A stretch of 48,923 bases of DNA from Orenia metallireducens (lineage in GTDB: Bacteria; Bacillota; Halanaerobiia; Halobacteroidales; Halobacteroidaceae), in contig NZ_LWDV01000008.1 in the NCBI RefSeq assembly GCF_001693735.1, forward strand, positions 471,415 to 520,337, given 5' to 3'. Made by a program: the position numbers and the translations under genes. This document shows, one piece after another, positions 36,188 to 45,203 of the stretch. Under the pieces are notes generated by a model, which saw only the letters and a list, made by a program, of their open reading frames with translations, was not told the origin of the DNA and did not search any database. How positions within the stretch are numbered: position 1 is the first letter of the stretch; every line of letters starts with the position of its first letter.

Positions 36188-36556
36188 ATGAAGCTAATTA
36201 GGGCAATTATTAGACCTAAGAAGGTTGAAGCTGTTGTGGAAAGGTTAAGTGCTGAGGGGTTTTATGCTTATACCAAAGTCGATGTTAGTGGTAGAGGGGA
36301 GCAAAAAGGGGTTAAGGTTGGAGAGACCCATTATGATGAACTTTCAAAGACTATGATTTTAATTGTGGTAGAGGATAAAGATAAAACTAAAGTAGTCGAT
36401 ATAATTGCTAGAGAAGCTAAAACCAAGAGGCAGGGCAGCTTAGATGCAGGGGAGATTAAGTTTAAAATAGGCGTAGATGGTGTCCCAGGTGATGGTAAGA
36501 TATTTGTAAGTACTATAGAAGAAGATTATACAATTAGTAGTTATCTAGGGATATAA
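36188..36556 (+). CDS. NifI1-like PII protein with C-terminal insertion
   Basis: 122 aa. The N-terminal two-thirds is NifI1-like (MKLIRAIIRPKKVEAVVERL, then VSGRGEQKGVKVGETHYDEL, a NifI1-type T-loop), and more like the 18280 NifI1 than the adjacent GlnK. Compared with NifI1, about 17 extra residues (around QGSLDAGEIKFKIGVDG) sit before GDGKIFVSTIEEDYTIS, near the nucleotide site. Its tail lacks RTGEKG. Third NifI-class protein in the window and the only one away from nifDK; partner unknown, possibly nitrogenase or an Amt. ATG 36188 chosen behind AAAGGAGG. Confidence 0.8.
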   Translation: MKLIRAIIRPKKVEAVVERLSAEGFYAYTKVDVSGRGEQKGVKVGETHYDELSKTMILIVVEDKDKTKVVDIIAREAKTKRQGSLDAGEIKFKIGVDGVPGDGKIFVSTIEEDYTISSYLGI

Positions 36557-36558
36557 AA

Positions 36559-38411
36559 CTATATTTTAAATTCATCGACCATATCCATTAAACTATGGGA
36601 TATCTCTTTGAGCTCTTGGGAAGAAGAGTTGAGCTTTTCAGAGATAGTTTCAATATCCTGATAGGAATTAAAGATTGCTTTGCTATATTCTCTCCAGTTA
36701 TCGGTAGCACTGGCTGTTTGCTGAACTTGCATGGAGCTTTCTTGGCTTGAGTTTTTTATCTCTGTGAATAATAAGCCAGTCTCTTTAGCGATCTTTTGAC
36801 TTGTTTTGGTCTTAAATTCTACTTCTCTGATAGCAGTTAATGCATTAGTTGATTTCTGCTCTATTTTATCAATTATAGTAAGGATATTCTCAGTAGCACC
36901 ACTGGTTTCAGTCGAGAGAGCTCTAATTTCGTCGGCAATGACTTTCCATTGCTGGTATTATTAGAGTTATTGGCTTCAATGTTAGCATTTAAAGCTAATA
37001 GATTGGTCTGTTTAGTTATATTAGTAATTAATTCAACTATTTTATTGATCTCTTGGTAGTCATTATGTAGACCTTCTATAATCTTTACAGTCTCTTTGGT
37101 GACTAAACTGATTTTATTGATACTCTTTAAGGTATCATTGATATTGTTGTTACCAAGGCGAGTCTTATTAGAGGACTGTTGAGCAAAAGCAGCCATCTCC
37201 TCCATACTCTCTGAAATACCTTGAATAATTGAAGTGATATTATTCATTAGATTCTGGTTTGCTGTGATCGTTCTATTAGCCTTTTGGGCAGAAGATAATA
37301 GCTCTTCACTATGGGAAAATAACTCCTTTGATGTCTTACGGATATTGATGATTGTATCTTTTAAGTTTGAGTACATCTTATTTAGAGCTGATGCTAAAAT
37401 ATTAAGTTCATCTTGTGTCTTGATATCAAGTAGCTTAATATCTAGATTTCCTGAAGAAATTTTATTAGCAAAATTGGTAGCAGATAATATAGGTTTAGTT
37501 ATTTTATTACTAAATAATAGAGAAATTAAAATAACTAAGGTGAAGATAACTAGACTAGAGAAGATAGAAATAAGAAAGAATTTATCCTCTAGACCTTTAA
37601 TACAGGTCAAATCTTGGCTGATTCTGAGCATCCCTTGAATCTTTTGAGCAGTTGGGTCAAATAAGGGTAGATATAATTCTAATCTATTATCTTCAGCCAT
37701 AGAGACTACTTGCTCTCCTGATGATACCTTATTAAAGATGGATTTATCCTCTATACTTTTGCCAATCCTATCTTGCTCTGAATCCCTAGAGCTTTGAATT
37801 AATTTATCCCTTTCATAAAAGGCTACATCACCTGAAATTAAATTATTGATATTCTTTAATAGATGGTTGTTTAGATTGAAACCAACTTGGAGAGTACCTA
37901 TAATCTGATTATTATCTTTGACAGGAACAAAGGCTCTAACAGCCAGTCCGCTCTTACCAAATTCAAAGCCTTTAACCTCTTCTCCTTGTAAAGCTAGGTT
38001 AATAGAGTTGTTATCACTCTTATCATCACCAAATTTACCGGGGTGATGGGCTCTAGTAAAGACAACCCCTTTTTTATCACCAAACTCAAAGACGGTTAAG
38101 CCTTTATCCTCTTTTAATAGCTTGAAGATTGGTTTAAGCTTTTGGTCTAATAAAGTTCGATCCTTTTCTTTGAAGGCAGAAATTAGATTCTTTTGTTGGG
38201 CATACTTTTGAGCAATAGAGAGTGCTACTTTCTGTTTTTCATTAAAGTAGAAGTTTGAGACTTTAACAGCCTGCTCTAACTTAGAATCTATTGTTTGCTC
38301 AAAGCTTTGTCTACTCTGCTTATATAATATTGTAGAGATGATTAGTGTTGGAATTATTGAAATTAGTGAGAGAAGGATGAATAATTTCTTCTTTAAACTG
38401 AATCTTACCAT
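36559..38411 (-). pseudogene. Methyl-accepting chemotaxis protein, frameshifted
   Basis: One membrane helix (LFILLSLISIIPTLIIST), an extracellular Cache-like sensor containing TRAHHPGKFGDDKS, a second helix, HAMP (about residue 300 on) and signalling helices. The first frame runs 512 codons to 36873 but leaves the family after LLALNANIEA. The missing end is intact in another frame: VIADEIRALSTETSGATENI through MDMVDEFKI and TAG at 36559. The shift lies near 36942-36946, where about ten bases encoding GFAV appear deleted, and the preceding tip residues are Asn-rich and abnormal. Probably inactive. Oriented against glnK and the NifI1-like gene. Confidence 0.85.
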
Positions 38412-38619
38412 TATATGTTCCCCTTTCTTTTACTCTGATAATTGTAGCTTATGAATTCTATGTATTATATAACTTTATTTCTAAAACCTTGTATTTTATA
38501 GAAAGTTAACCCATAGTTAACCTACTGTTTACAAAACTATTTATTAAAGGTATTGTAATAACGGATGAAAAATCAATAATAACATCTTCTGCTAGTAGAG
38601 AGTGTGATACACCATAGAG

Positions 38620-39043
38620 ATACTGGGACACTTTTACTTCAGTTGACAGTGTACAGTTAACAGTTTGCAGTTAAGGTCTTTAAAACCGAAGAAAATTAAT
38701 GTTTGAATGAAGCAAGTATTCTAATAAAATGATTAGGTTTAAGATAATCTTTGAATTAAGATTCTTGAATTTATTAATTTCAATAAATGTTGATTGTGTA
38801 GTGAGTGGGCTCTGCCAGAAAGAGTCTTGCCCTATGGACTCTTAGGTATATTTTCTTCTTGATTGGGCTGGTCTGCCACGGAAGTTTCCCTACAGGTTTT
38901 TACTAAAAACCTTCCGTAATAAATTTATGAACCTGTAGGGTTTGGTTACTTTTTCGCCCTGAAGGTACTACGCCTGAAGAAGTACTCTTGGGGTGGAACC
39001 TAAGATTTTGCTTATTTTTAAAAAGTAAAAAGTGTTGCAATAT
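38620..39043 (-). repeat. Interspersed repeat, copy 6 (reverse orientation)
   Basis: Ends ATACTGGGACACTTTT (38620-38635) and AAAAAGTGTTGCAATAT (39027-39043). The interior contains the complements of blocks found in copy 5, including AGTTAAGGTCTTTAAAA, GTTTGAATGAAGCAA and TAGTGAGTGGGCTCT. It fills most of the 760-base gap before argF; no ORF. Confidence 0.8.
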
Positions 39044-39113
39044 CCCCATAAAGGGACATTACCTATATTGAAATTTGATTAGCACAATGGAATAATAAAA
39101 ATTAAAATAATAT

Positions 39114-39142
39114 TTGCATATTTATTCTGAAAAATGTATAAT
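39114..39142 (+). promoter_or_regulatory. argF promoter
   Basis: TTGCAT, 17-bp spacer, TATAAT. The -10 lies within the longest open frame and so favours the downstream ATG start. No TNACA repeat follows. Confidence 0.65.
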
Positions 39143-39172
39143 TATAAACAAGAAGAGGAGGGAGGAGTTACT

Positions 39173-40090
39173 ATGAAAGACTTGTTGACAGTTAAGGATT
39201 TGACAGTAGCAGAGATTGAGGAGTTATTTGAATTAGCAACTAAATTAAAGAAGGAACTAAAAGCAGGAATTGAACATAAAATTTTAGCAGGTAAGACTTT
39301 AGGGATGATCTTTGCTAAATCTTCTACCAGAACAAGAGTATCCTTTGAGGTCGGTATCTATCAATTAGGAGGTCAGGGAATCTTCCTAAGTTCAAATGAT
39401 ATTCAACTTGGAAGAGGAGAGACGATAGAGGATACAGCTAAGGTATTATCCCGTTATGTAGATGGGATTATGATTAGAACCTTTGCTCATAGTGATGTAG
39501 AAGAATTAGCTGAACATGCAACTATTCCTATCATCAATGGCTTGACTGATGACTATCACCCTTGCCAAGCATTGACTGATTTATTGACTATAAAAGAGTA
39601 TAAAGGTCAATTAAAAGGTTTAAAAATGACTTATGTTGGCGATGGTAATAATATGGCACACTCCTTATTATTAGCAGCAGCTAAGGTAGGGATGGATATT
39701 TCTATTGCTTGTCCTGAAAATTATAAGCCTGATGAAGAGGTAGTAGTTTTAGCTAAGGAGTTTGCTCAAGATAGTGGAAGTAAGGTAGAGATAACTAGTG
39801 ATATCTTGGCAGCAGCTCAAGATGCTGATGTGTTATATACTGATGTTTGGGCTAGTATGGGTGATGAGGATGAGATTGAAGAGAGAGAGAAAGCTTTTGC
39901 TGGATATCAAGTTAACAGTGAAGTGATGTCAGTAGCAAAAGATGATGCTATCTTCTTACATTGTTTACCGGCACATCGTGGTGAAGAGGTAACAGCAGAA
40001 GTGATTGATGGAGAGCAATCGGTAGTCTTTGATCAGGCAGAGAATAGACTACATATGCAGAAGGCGATTATGGCAAAGTTAATGGAATAA
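39173..40090 (+). CDS. argF: Ornithine carbamoyltransferase
   Basis: 305 aa. Carbamoyl phosphate motif SSTRTR, ornithine-side HPCQALTDLLT, DVWASMG and HCLPAHRGEE identify OTCase, making citrulline in arginine synthesis (or working in reverse in arginine catabolism). Start at ATG 39173 with GGAGGGAGGAG just upstream; the frame is open for 13 more codons but overlaps the promoter. Monocistronic between a repeat copy and a terminator; arcA and arcC are not nearby, which favours the biosynthetic role. Confidence 0.93.
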   Translation: MKDLLTVKDLTVAEIEELFELATKLKKELKAGIEHKILAGKTLGMIFAKSSTRTRVSFEVGIYQLGGQGIFLSSNDIQLGRGETIEDTAKVLSRYVDGIMIRTFAHSDVEELAEHATIPIINGLTDDYHPCQALTDLLTIKEYKGQLKGLKMTYVGDGNNMAHSLLLAAAKVGMDISIACPENYKPDEEVVVLAKEFAQDSGSKVEITSDILAAAQDADVLYTDVWASMGDEDEIEEREKAFAGYQVNSEVMSVAKDDAIFLHCLPAHRGEEVTAEVIDGEQSVVFDQAENRLHMQKAIMAKLME

Positions 40091-40097
40091 ATTTTTG

Positions 40098-40131
40098 AGT
40101 CGGGGCAGATAATAGTGCCTCGGCTTTTTTA
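40098..40131 (+). terminator. Terminator after argF
   Basis: AGTCGGGGCA/TGCCTCGGCT stem with GATAATAG loop and six T. Confidence 0.9.
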
Positions 40132-40364
40132 TCTATATAGATATCTAAGTCTAAAGTGAAATCTATAGTATTTTTATGTTTTTAGTTCTAACTTGTTACT
40201 CATCACTCGTTACTAGTCACTATCATCCAACTTAACTTTAATTTAAATTTCAATCTAAAGTTGGGTGACTATACTTGAGCGTAGACTATAATTAAATTTA
40301 ATTAGACATTAGCCAGTTTTTTTGTTAACATACCAGTATAAATCATAGCAAAGGAGATTAGAAT

Positions 40365-41117
40365 ATGTCAGAAGATAAGATTTTAGCACAGGTCAATGGA
40401 GAAGTAATCACACAAGAGGATATTAATATGGTTATTAAAAATGCAAATCCTCAACAGGCACAGCAACTACATACAGAGCAAGGTCGTCAACGTCTATTAA
40501 ATGAATTAATAAATCAAAAATTATTTTACCTAGATGCTCTTGAGCAAGGTTTAGAAGAGAGTAAAGAATTTAAGGAGAGCCTTCAGAGGGTACGCAATAA
40601 CCTATTAAGCCAATTTGCTATTAAGAATCTTTTAGAGAAAGTAGCTGTAGATGATAATGAAATAGAAGAGTTTTATAATCAGAATAAGGATAGATTTAAG
40701 AAGCCAGAAAGTGTACAAGCAAGCCACATTCTTGTTAAGGAAGAAAAGAAAGCAGAAGAGATTTTAAATCAGTTAAAAGAAGGTCTTGCATTTGCTGAAG
40801 CAGTTAAGAAATACTCTACTTGTCCTTCTAAGGCTAGAGGAGGAGACTTAGGTGACTTTACAAGAGGTAAGATGGTGCCTGAGTTTGAACAAGCAGCCTT
40901 TGCCATGGAAGAAGGAGAAGTTAGTAATGAACCTGTTAAGACTCAATTTGGTTATCATATTATTAAGGTTACAGCTAAAAATGAAGCTGCTAGTAGCCCT
41001 TTAGAAGAGGTTAAAGCTCAGGTTGAGCAGCAATTAGTATCAATGAAGCAGAATAAGCTTTATCAAGATAAGACAGAAGAATTAAAAGAGAAATATACTG
41101 TAACAATTAATGAGTAA
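40365..41117 (+). CDS. Parvulin-type peptidyl-prolyl isomerase, cytosolic
   Basis: 250 aa. Residues 1-110 resemble the helical SurA/trigger-type chaperone domain (ILAQVNGEVITQEDIN); residues about 118-215 are a parvulin domain (ASHILVKEEKKAEEILNQL, CPSKARGGDLGDF, FGYHIIKV). No signal peptide or lipobox, so unlike PrsA it should stay in the cytosol. Single gene with its own terminator and an AAAGGAG ribosome site. Confidence 0.9.
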   Translation: MSEDKILAQVNGEVITQEDINMVIKNANPQQAQQLHTEQGRQRLLNELINQKLFYLDALEQGLEESKEFKESLQRVRNNLLSQFAIKNLLEKVAVDDNEIEEFYNQNKDRFKKPESVQASHILVKEEKKAEEILNQLKEGLAFAEAVKKYSTCPSKARGGDLGDFTRGKMVPEFEQAAFAMEEGEVSNEPVKTQFGYHIIKVTAKNEAASSPLEEVKAQVEQQLVSMKQNKLYQDKTEELKEKYTVTINE

Positions 41118-41122
41118 GAAAA

Positions 41123-41158
41123 GGACTTCTGGGGTTAAAAATCCAGAAGTCTTTTTTA
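41123..41158 (+). terminator. Terminator after the parvulin gene
   Basis: GACTTCTGG/CCAGAAGTC stem with AT-rich loop, then six T. Confidence 0.9.
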
Positions 41159-41159
41159 T

Positions 41160-41924
41160 AAGTAGTTTAGCTGTATATTTATGATTAATGTAGCTGCTGA
41201 CTAGTTAAGGTTTATGATTTTATCGGAGTATATTGCCAACCGATACTGTCAACTAAAAAAGTGTCGTAAACTCATTAAAAGATAGATTTAAATATTATAT
41301 CTTAAAGTGACGGTCTAAAAAGCATAAGATGGAGTATTCCTCTTTTTAATAATTACCATTGTTACTTTTTCTTGAACTTGATATAATTTTAAATAGATAT
41401 TTTCATATATCTTCAGGACTTATCTTTTGAAAATCTAGCTATTTCTGATAAGCATTTAATTGAATTTAATCGGAATTTATTGATAATTTATATAATTAAG
41501 GGTAATCTAATTACTAGATTAATTTAAATTATAGAAGTTTAAAAACTATTACATTAATAAAGATATCAAGACTTATCTATTTGTCTTGCTTTAAATCATA
41601 ATTTAAATATTTTTATCACAAAATTATAGTATCATAATTTTTATAAACAATTACTTAATTTTAACTATTCTGTTAAGTGCATTAAGATAGACATTTCTTG
41701 ATAATAATTAGGATAAGAAGAAGTTTTTAATAAAATGGTTATAAGCAAAGTTTAGATATATACATTATCACTAAAGTTAATTGTATAAAATTGAACAATC
41801 TATAGAGGAATTTGACTATTAGATGTCGAAGGAGTTAGGGTGGTTTTAGTTTTAATAAGTTTATATATAATATAAGCAGCATGATTAATCCAATAAATAA
41901 TAAAAAAATAGGGAGGCTTAACAG
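41160..41924 (+). other. 765-base non-coding gap
   Basis: Very AT-rich and without a supported gene on either strand. An AAAAAAGTGTCGTAAACTC string near 41255 resembles the terminal motif of the interspersed repeat, and ATATTGCCAACCGATACTG at 41229 could be its decayed partner. Otherwise I see nothing. Confidence 0.5.
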
Positions 41925-42962
41925 GTGAAATGTAATAAACTTATTATTGTAATGGTGTTAGTTACATTGTTGTCTTCTTCCATAATAAGTGTTGAGGCTA
42001 GTTATAGGGTTTTACAGCAAGGGATGGAAGGTAGAGATGTTAGAGAGTTACAGGAGAATTTAGTTATGCTTGGTTATAAAATAATTATTGATGGTAATTT
42101 TGGACCTGCAACTAAGAGTGCTATTATAAACTTTCAAAAAAAGTCTAAACTCCCAAGTGACGGTGTTGTAGGCAAGCAGACATGGGACAGCTTAAAAGAT
42201 GCCGTTAGTTTTGATAAATATAAAGTAAGATCTGGAGATACGTTATCTCAACTGGCACATACATATGATGTACCAGTAACTGTTATTAAAGAAGCAAATA
42301 AACTCGATTCTGATATAATTCGTATTAATCAAGAGTTAATCATCCCTAAAACTGCTTTAGGCGGAGGAATTGATACAGACTTCTACGAAATGGTTTCTTA
42401 TAAGGTTAGAAGAGGAGATACTTTAGATAAGTTAGCAAGTAGGTTCCATACTACAATTAGGACTATTAAACAAGTAAATAATTTTGAGACAACCCGTATT
42501 AGAGAAGGTCAAATGATTAAGATACCTAAATTAATCATTGATTTATCAAATACTTCTAAGAATACAACAGCAGTTAAAAAAGATTTTATTTGGCCAGTAA
42601 GGGGAAGGATAAGTTCAGGATATGGTTATAGAATACATCCAATCTTAAACAAGAGAAGTTTTCATAATGGAATTGATATTGCTATACCAACTGGAACTCC
42701 AATCAAAGCTGTTAAGTCAGGGAAGGTATTAAATAGTGGTTGGGTAGGAGGATATGGTAAAACGGTAACTATTGATCATGGGAATGGTGTAGTTAGTTTA
42801 TATGGTCATAATTCAAAATTATTAGTTAGACCTGGACAAAGTGTAAAACAGGGGCAAGTAATTGCAAAGTCAGGGAATACAGGAAGAAGTACAGGACCTC
42901 ATCTACACCTTACAATATTAATTAATAGTAAAGAAATAAATCCATTAAAATATCTAGATTAA
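41925..42962 (+). CDS. Secreted LysM/M23 peptidoglycan hydrolase
   Basis: 345 aa. Signal peptide (LIIVMVLVTLLSSSIISVEA), a peptidoglycan-binding domain (GMEGRDVRELQENL to DGVVGKQTWDSL), two LysM repeats (VRSGDTLSQLA, VRRGDTLDKLA) and a C-terminal M23 LytM-type domain. The Zn site is complete: FHNGIDIA, YGHNS and GPHLHL. It probably cleaves cell-wall peptides; spore cortex or coat function is possible given the sporulation genes nearby but not shown. GTG start behind GGGAGG. Confidence 0.92.
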   Translation: MKCNKLIIVMVLVTLLSSSIISVEASYRVLQQGMEGRDVRELQENLVMLGYKIIIDGNFGPATKSAIINFQKKSKLPSDGVVGKQTWDSLKDAVSFDKYKVRSGDTLSQLAHTYDVPVTVIKEANKLDSDIIRINQELIIPKTALGGGIDTDFYEMVSYKVRRGDTLDKLASRFHTTIRTIKQVNNFETTRIREGQMIKIPKLIIDLSNTSKNTTAVKKDFIWPVRGRISSGYGYRIHPILNKRSFHNGIDIAIPTGTPIKAVKSGKVLNSGWVGGYGKTVTIDHGNGVVSLYGHNSKLLVRPGQSVKQGQVIAKSGNTGRSTGPHLHLTILINSKEINPLKYLD

Positions 42963-42980
42963 AAAATTTTTAAATTGTTA

Positions 42981-43018
42981 AGTAGGGTGGTTAAATTTAA
43001 CCATCCTACTTTTATTTT
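42981..43018 (+). terminator. Terminator after the M23 gene
   Basis: 15-bp stem (AGTAGGGTGGTTAAA) with one mismatch, followed by TTTATTTTTA. Confidence 0.88.
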
Positions 43019-43122
43019 TATTAATGATTGTTTATTAGTAACTTCTTAGTTTTTTAGTTTGCAAATAAGTTTAAATTTAATTATAATAGTAAATAATAAT
43101 TAATAAGAAGGATGTGAGTAGT

Positions 43123-44007
43123 GTGAGTAGTCAGAAAATATTCTTAAATGGTAAATTAGTAGATAAGAGTGAAGCAAAAATATCGGTATTTGATCACGGT
43201 TTATTATATGGTGATGGAATCTTTGAAGGTATTCGTGCTTATAATGGAAGGATATTCCGTTTTGATGAACATATCAAACGTCTATATGAATCAGCTAAAG
43301 CGATTATGTTAGATATACCAATGACTCCTAAAGAGATGGAAGAAGCGGTAGTAGAGACTATTAGAGCAAATGAATTGACAGATGCTTATGTCCGTTTAGT
43401 TGTCTCTCGTGGAGTTGGTGATTTAGGATTAGACCCTAGAAAATGTGATACGCCAACTATAATTATTATTGCTAGTGATATTACTCTTTATCCAGAGGAA
43501 TTTTATCAAAATGGATTGGATGTAGTTACTGTACCTACTAGAAGAAACATCCCAGAAGCCATTAATCCAAGAATCAAATCATTAAATTACTTAAATAATA
43601 TCTTAGCTAAGATTGAAGCAAACCACGCTGGAGTGTTAGAAGCTATTATGTTAAATAATGAAGGTTATGTAGCAGAATGTACAGGGGATAATATCTTTAT
43701 TATTAAAGATGGTGTATTGATCACTCCACCTACATATATTGGGGCTTTAAAAGGTATCAAACGTGGTGTTGTCTTAGAAGTAGCTCCAGAACTTGGATTA
43801 GAAGTAAAAGAAGAGGTATTTACTCGTCATGATGTATTTACTGCAGATGAGTGCTTCTTAACAGGTACTGCTGCTGAAGTAATCCCTGTTGTCAAAGTAG
43901 ATGGTAGGGTGATTGCCGATGGTAAACCTGGTGAATATACTGGTAAACTGATCAAGAAATTTAGAGAGTTAACTCAAACCACTGGTACTCCAATTTATGA
44001 TAAATAA
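43123..44007 (+). CDS. ilvE: Branched-chain amino acid aminotransferase
   Basis: 294 aa fold-type IV PLP enzyme. FDHGLLYGDGIFEGIRAYNG, the lysine motif NPRIKSLNYLNNILAKIEA and VAECTGDNIFIIKDG are typical of Clostridia-type IlvE, transaminating Leu, Ile and Val. D-amino acid transaminase is a related alternative, but the motifs favour IlvE. GTG 43123 is better spaced from AGAAGG than GTG 43114. Monocistronic with a strong terminator. Confidence 0.88.
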   Translation: MSSQKIFLNGKLVDKSEAKISVFDHGLLYGDGIFEGIRAYNGRIFRFDEHIKRLYESAKAIMLDIPMTPKEMEEAVVETIRANELTDAYVRLVVSRGVGDLGLDPRKCDTPTIIIIASDITLYPEEFYQNGLDVVTVPTRRNIPEAINPRIKSLNYLNNILAKIEANHAGVLEAIMLNNEGYVAECTGDNIFIIKDGVLITPPTYIGALKGIKRGVVLEVAPELGLEVKEEVFTRHDVFTADECFLTGTAAEVIPVVKVDGRVIADGKPGEYTGKLIKKFRELTQTTGTPIYDK

Positions 44008-44012
44008 AGCCT

Positions 44013-44043
44013 AGCACAGCCAACTGTTGGTTGTGCTTTTTTA
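44013..44043 (+). terminator. Terminator after ilvE
   Basis: AGCACAGCCAAC pairs with TTGGTTGTGCT; six T follow. Confidence 0.92.
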
Positions 44044-44080
44044 TAATAACATTAATTGAGCTATTGATCTAACTAGAATG

Positions 44081-44456
44081 ATATTGTGACACTTTTAACC
44101 TCAGTATATAGTTGAGAGTGGATAGCTAAGATCTTTAAAAGGAAGAAAATTAATGTTTGAACGAAGCAAAGATTGGATTAAAACTTAGAAGCAATCAAAA
44201 TCTTAATTAGAGAATCTAATATTGATAATAATTAAGACTCGGATTGCTAAAAGAGTGGGCTGGTTTTACTGGTTTTGTGCGAAAGGGGAGTATTCTATAT
44301 TCCTTAGAGAGCCCCGAAGGTAAAACTCGTAAGTTTGGTTACTTTTAGGGTGCTCTAAAAGAAGTGCCCTTGGGGGGTGAAAAAGCTGATAAGCTTTCCC
44401 GAAAGATATTTTAATAATCTTGTCTACTTGTTAAAAAGTAAAAACTGTCACAATAT
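44081..44456 (-). repeat. Interspersed repeat, copy 8 (reverse orientation)
   Basis: Ends ATATTGTGACACTTTT (44081-44096) and AAAACTGTCACAATAT (44441-44456), near-perfect inverted repeats. The interior carries complements of copy 3 and 5 blocks: CCCCGAAGGTAAAACTCG, AAGCTGATAAGCTTTCCCG, GTTTGAACGAAGCAAA and TAAGATCTTTAAAAGG. Non-coding. Confidence 0.85.
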
Positions 44457-44552
44457 ACCCATAAACTTCCTTTATTTAAAGAAGAATTTAACTCACATAA
44501 ATTTCCAATCTAGACTTAGTTCTATAGCTTATCATAAAAATAAAAAAACTTC

Positions 44553-44581
44553 TTGAAAACTATACTTAATAGTGTTATAAT
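44553..44581 (+). promoter_or_regulatory. Promoter of the ACT-hom-lysC-thrB operon
   Basis: TTGAAA (44553), 17-bp spacer, TATAAT (44576-44581). No nitrogen half-sites. Confidence 0.65.
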
Positions 44582-44674
44582 TTTAAAAAAGATGTCCACT
44601 TATAGAACACATAAGTTTTTATTATGAATACAAGAAACTTGTATCAAATTTTCCTAAGTGGAAAAAGGAAGGAT

Positions 44675-45127
44675 ATGATGGAAGATAAATTTTATATAGT
44701 AAGTGAAAAAATCTTATCAGATGCTATGAAAAAGACTGTAAAAGCGAAGGAACTTCTCAAAAATGGAGAAGAAGATCAGATAAAAGAGGCAGTTAAGAGA
44801 GTAGGCTTAAGTCGTAGTGCTTATTATAAATATAAAGATTATATCTTTCCCTTTGTTCCTGAAGAAGAAGAGGAGTTAGTAACTCTATCATTATTAGCAG
44901 TTGATAGAGAAGGTATTTTATCAGAGGTAGTAACTAAGATAGCCGAATATCATGCTAGTATTTTGACTATTAATCAAGATATTCCTTTAGATCAAGTTGC
45001 CCATATAACACTGACGATTAAAGTAAGTAATCTATCAGTAGCTTTAGAAAGATTATTTGAAGAGGTAGAAAAGATAGTAGGGATTAGAAGGGTTGAATTG
45101 GTTAGTAAGAGTTTTAAGAGCAAATAA
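44675..45127 (+). CDS. ACT domain protein, UPF0735/PheB-like
   Basis: 150 aa. N-terminal helical part FYIVSEKILSDAMKKTVKAK with a putative HTH (VKRVGLSRSAYYKYKDYIFP), then an ACT domain (SLLAVDREGILSEVVTKIAEY) like UPF0735/PheB proteins encoded beside hom in Firmicutes. Probably senses an amino acid and regulates the homoserine/threonine genes. ATG 44675 behind AAAAGGAAGG; a longer frame upstream has no site. 76 bases of repeat-like sequence separate it from hom. Confidence 0.85.
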   Translation: MMEDKFYIVSEKILSDAMKKTVKAKELLKNGEEDQIKEAVKRVGLSRSAYYKYKDYIFPFVPEEEEELVTLSLLAVDREGILSEVVTKIAEYHASILTINQDIPLDQVAHITLTIKVSNLSVALERLFEEVEKIVGIRRVELVSKSFKSK

Positions 45128-45203
45128 AGGCAATAAGAAGTGAGAAGTCAAAAGTGAAGAGATATTATCTTTTACTACTCACTACAATAAGGAGGAGATG
45201 AGT

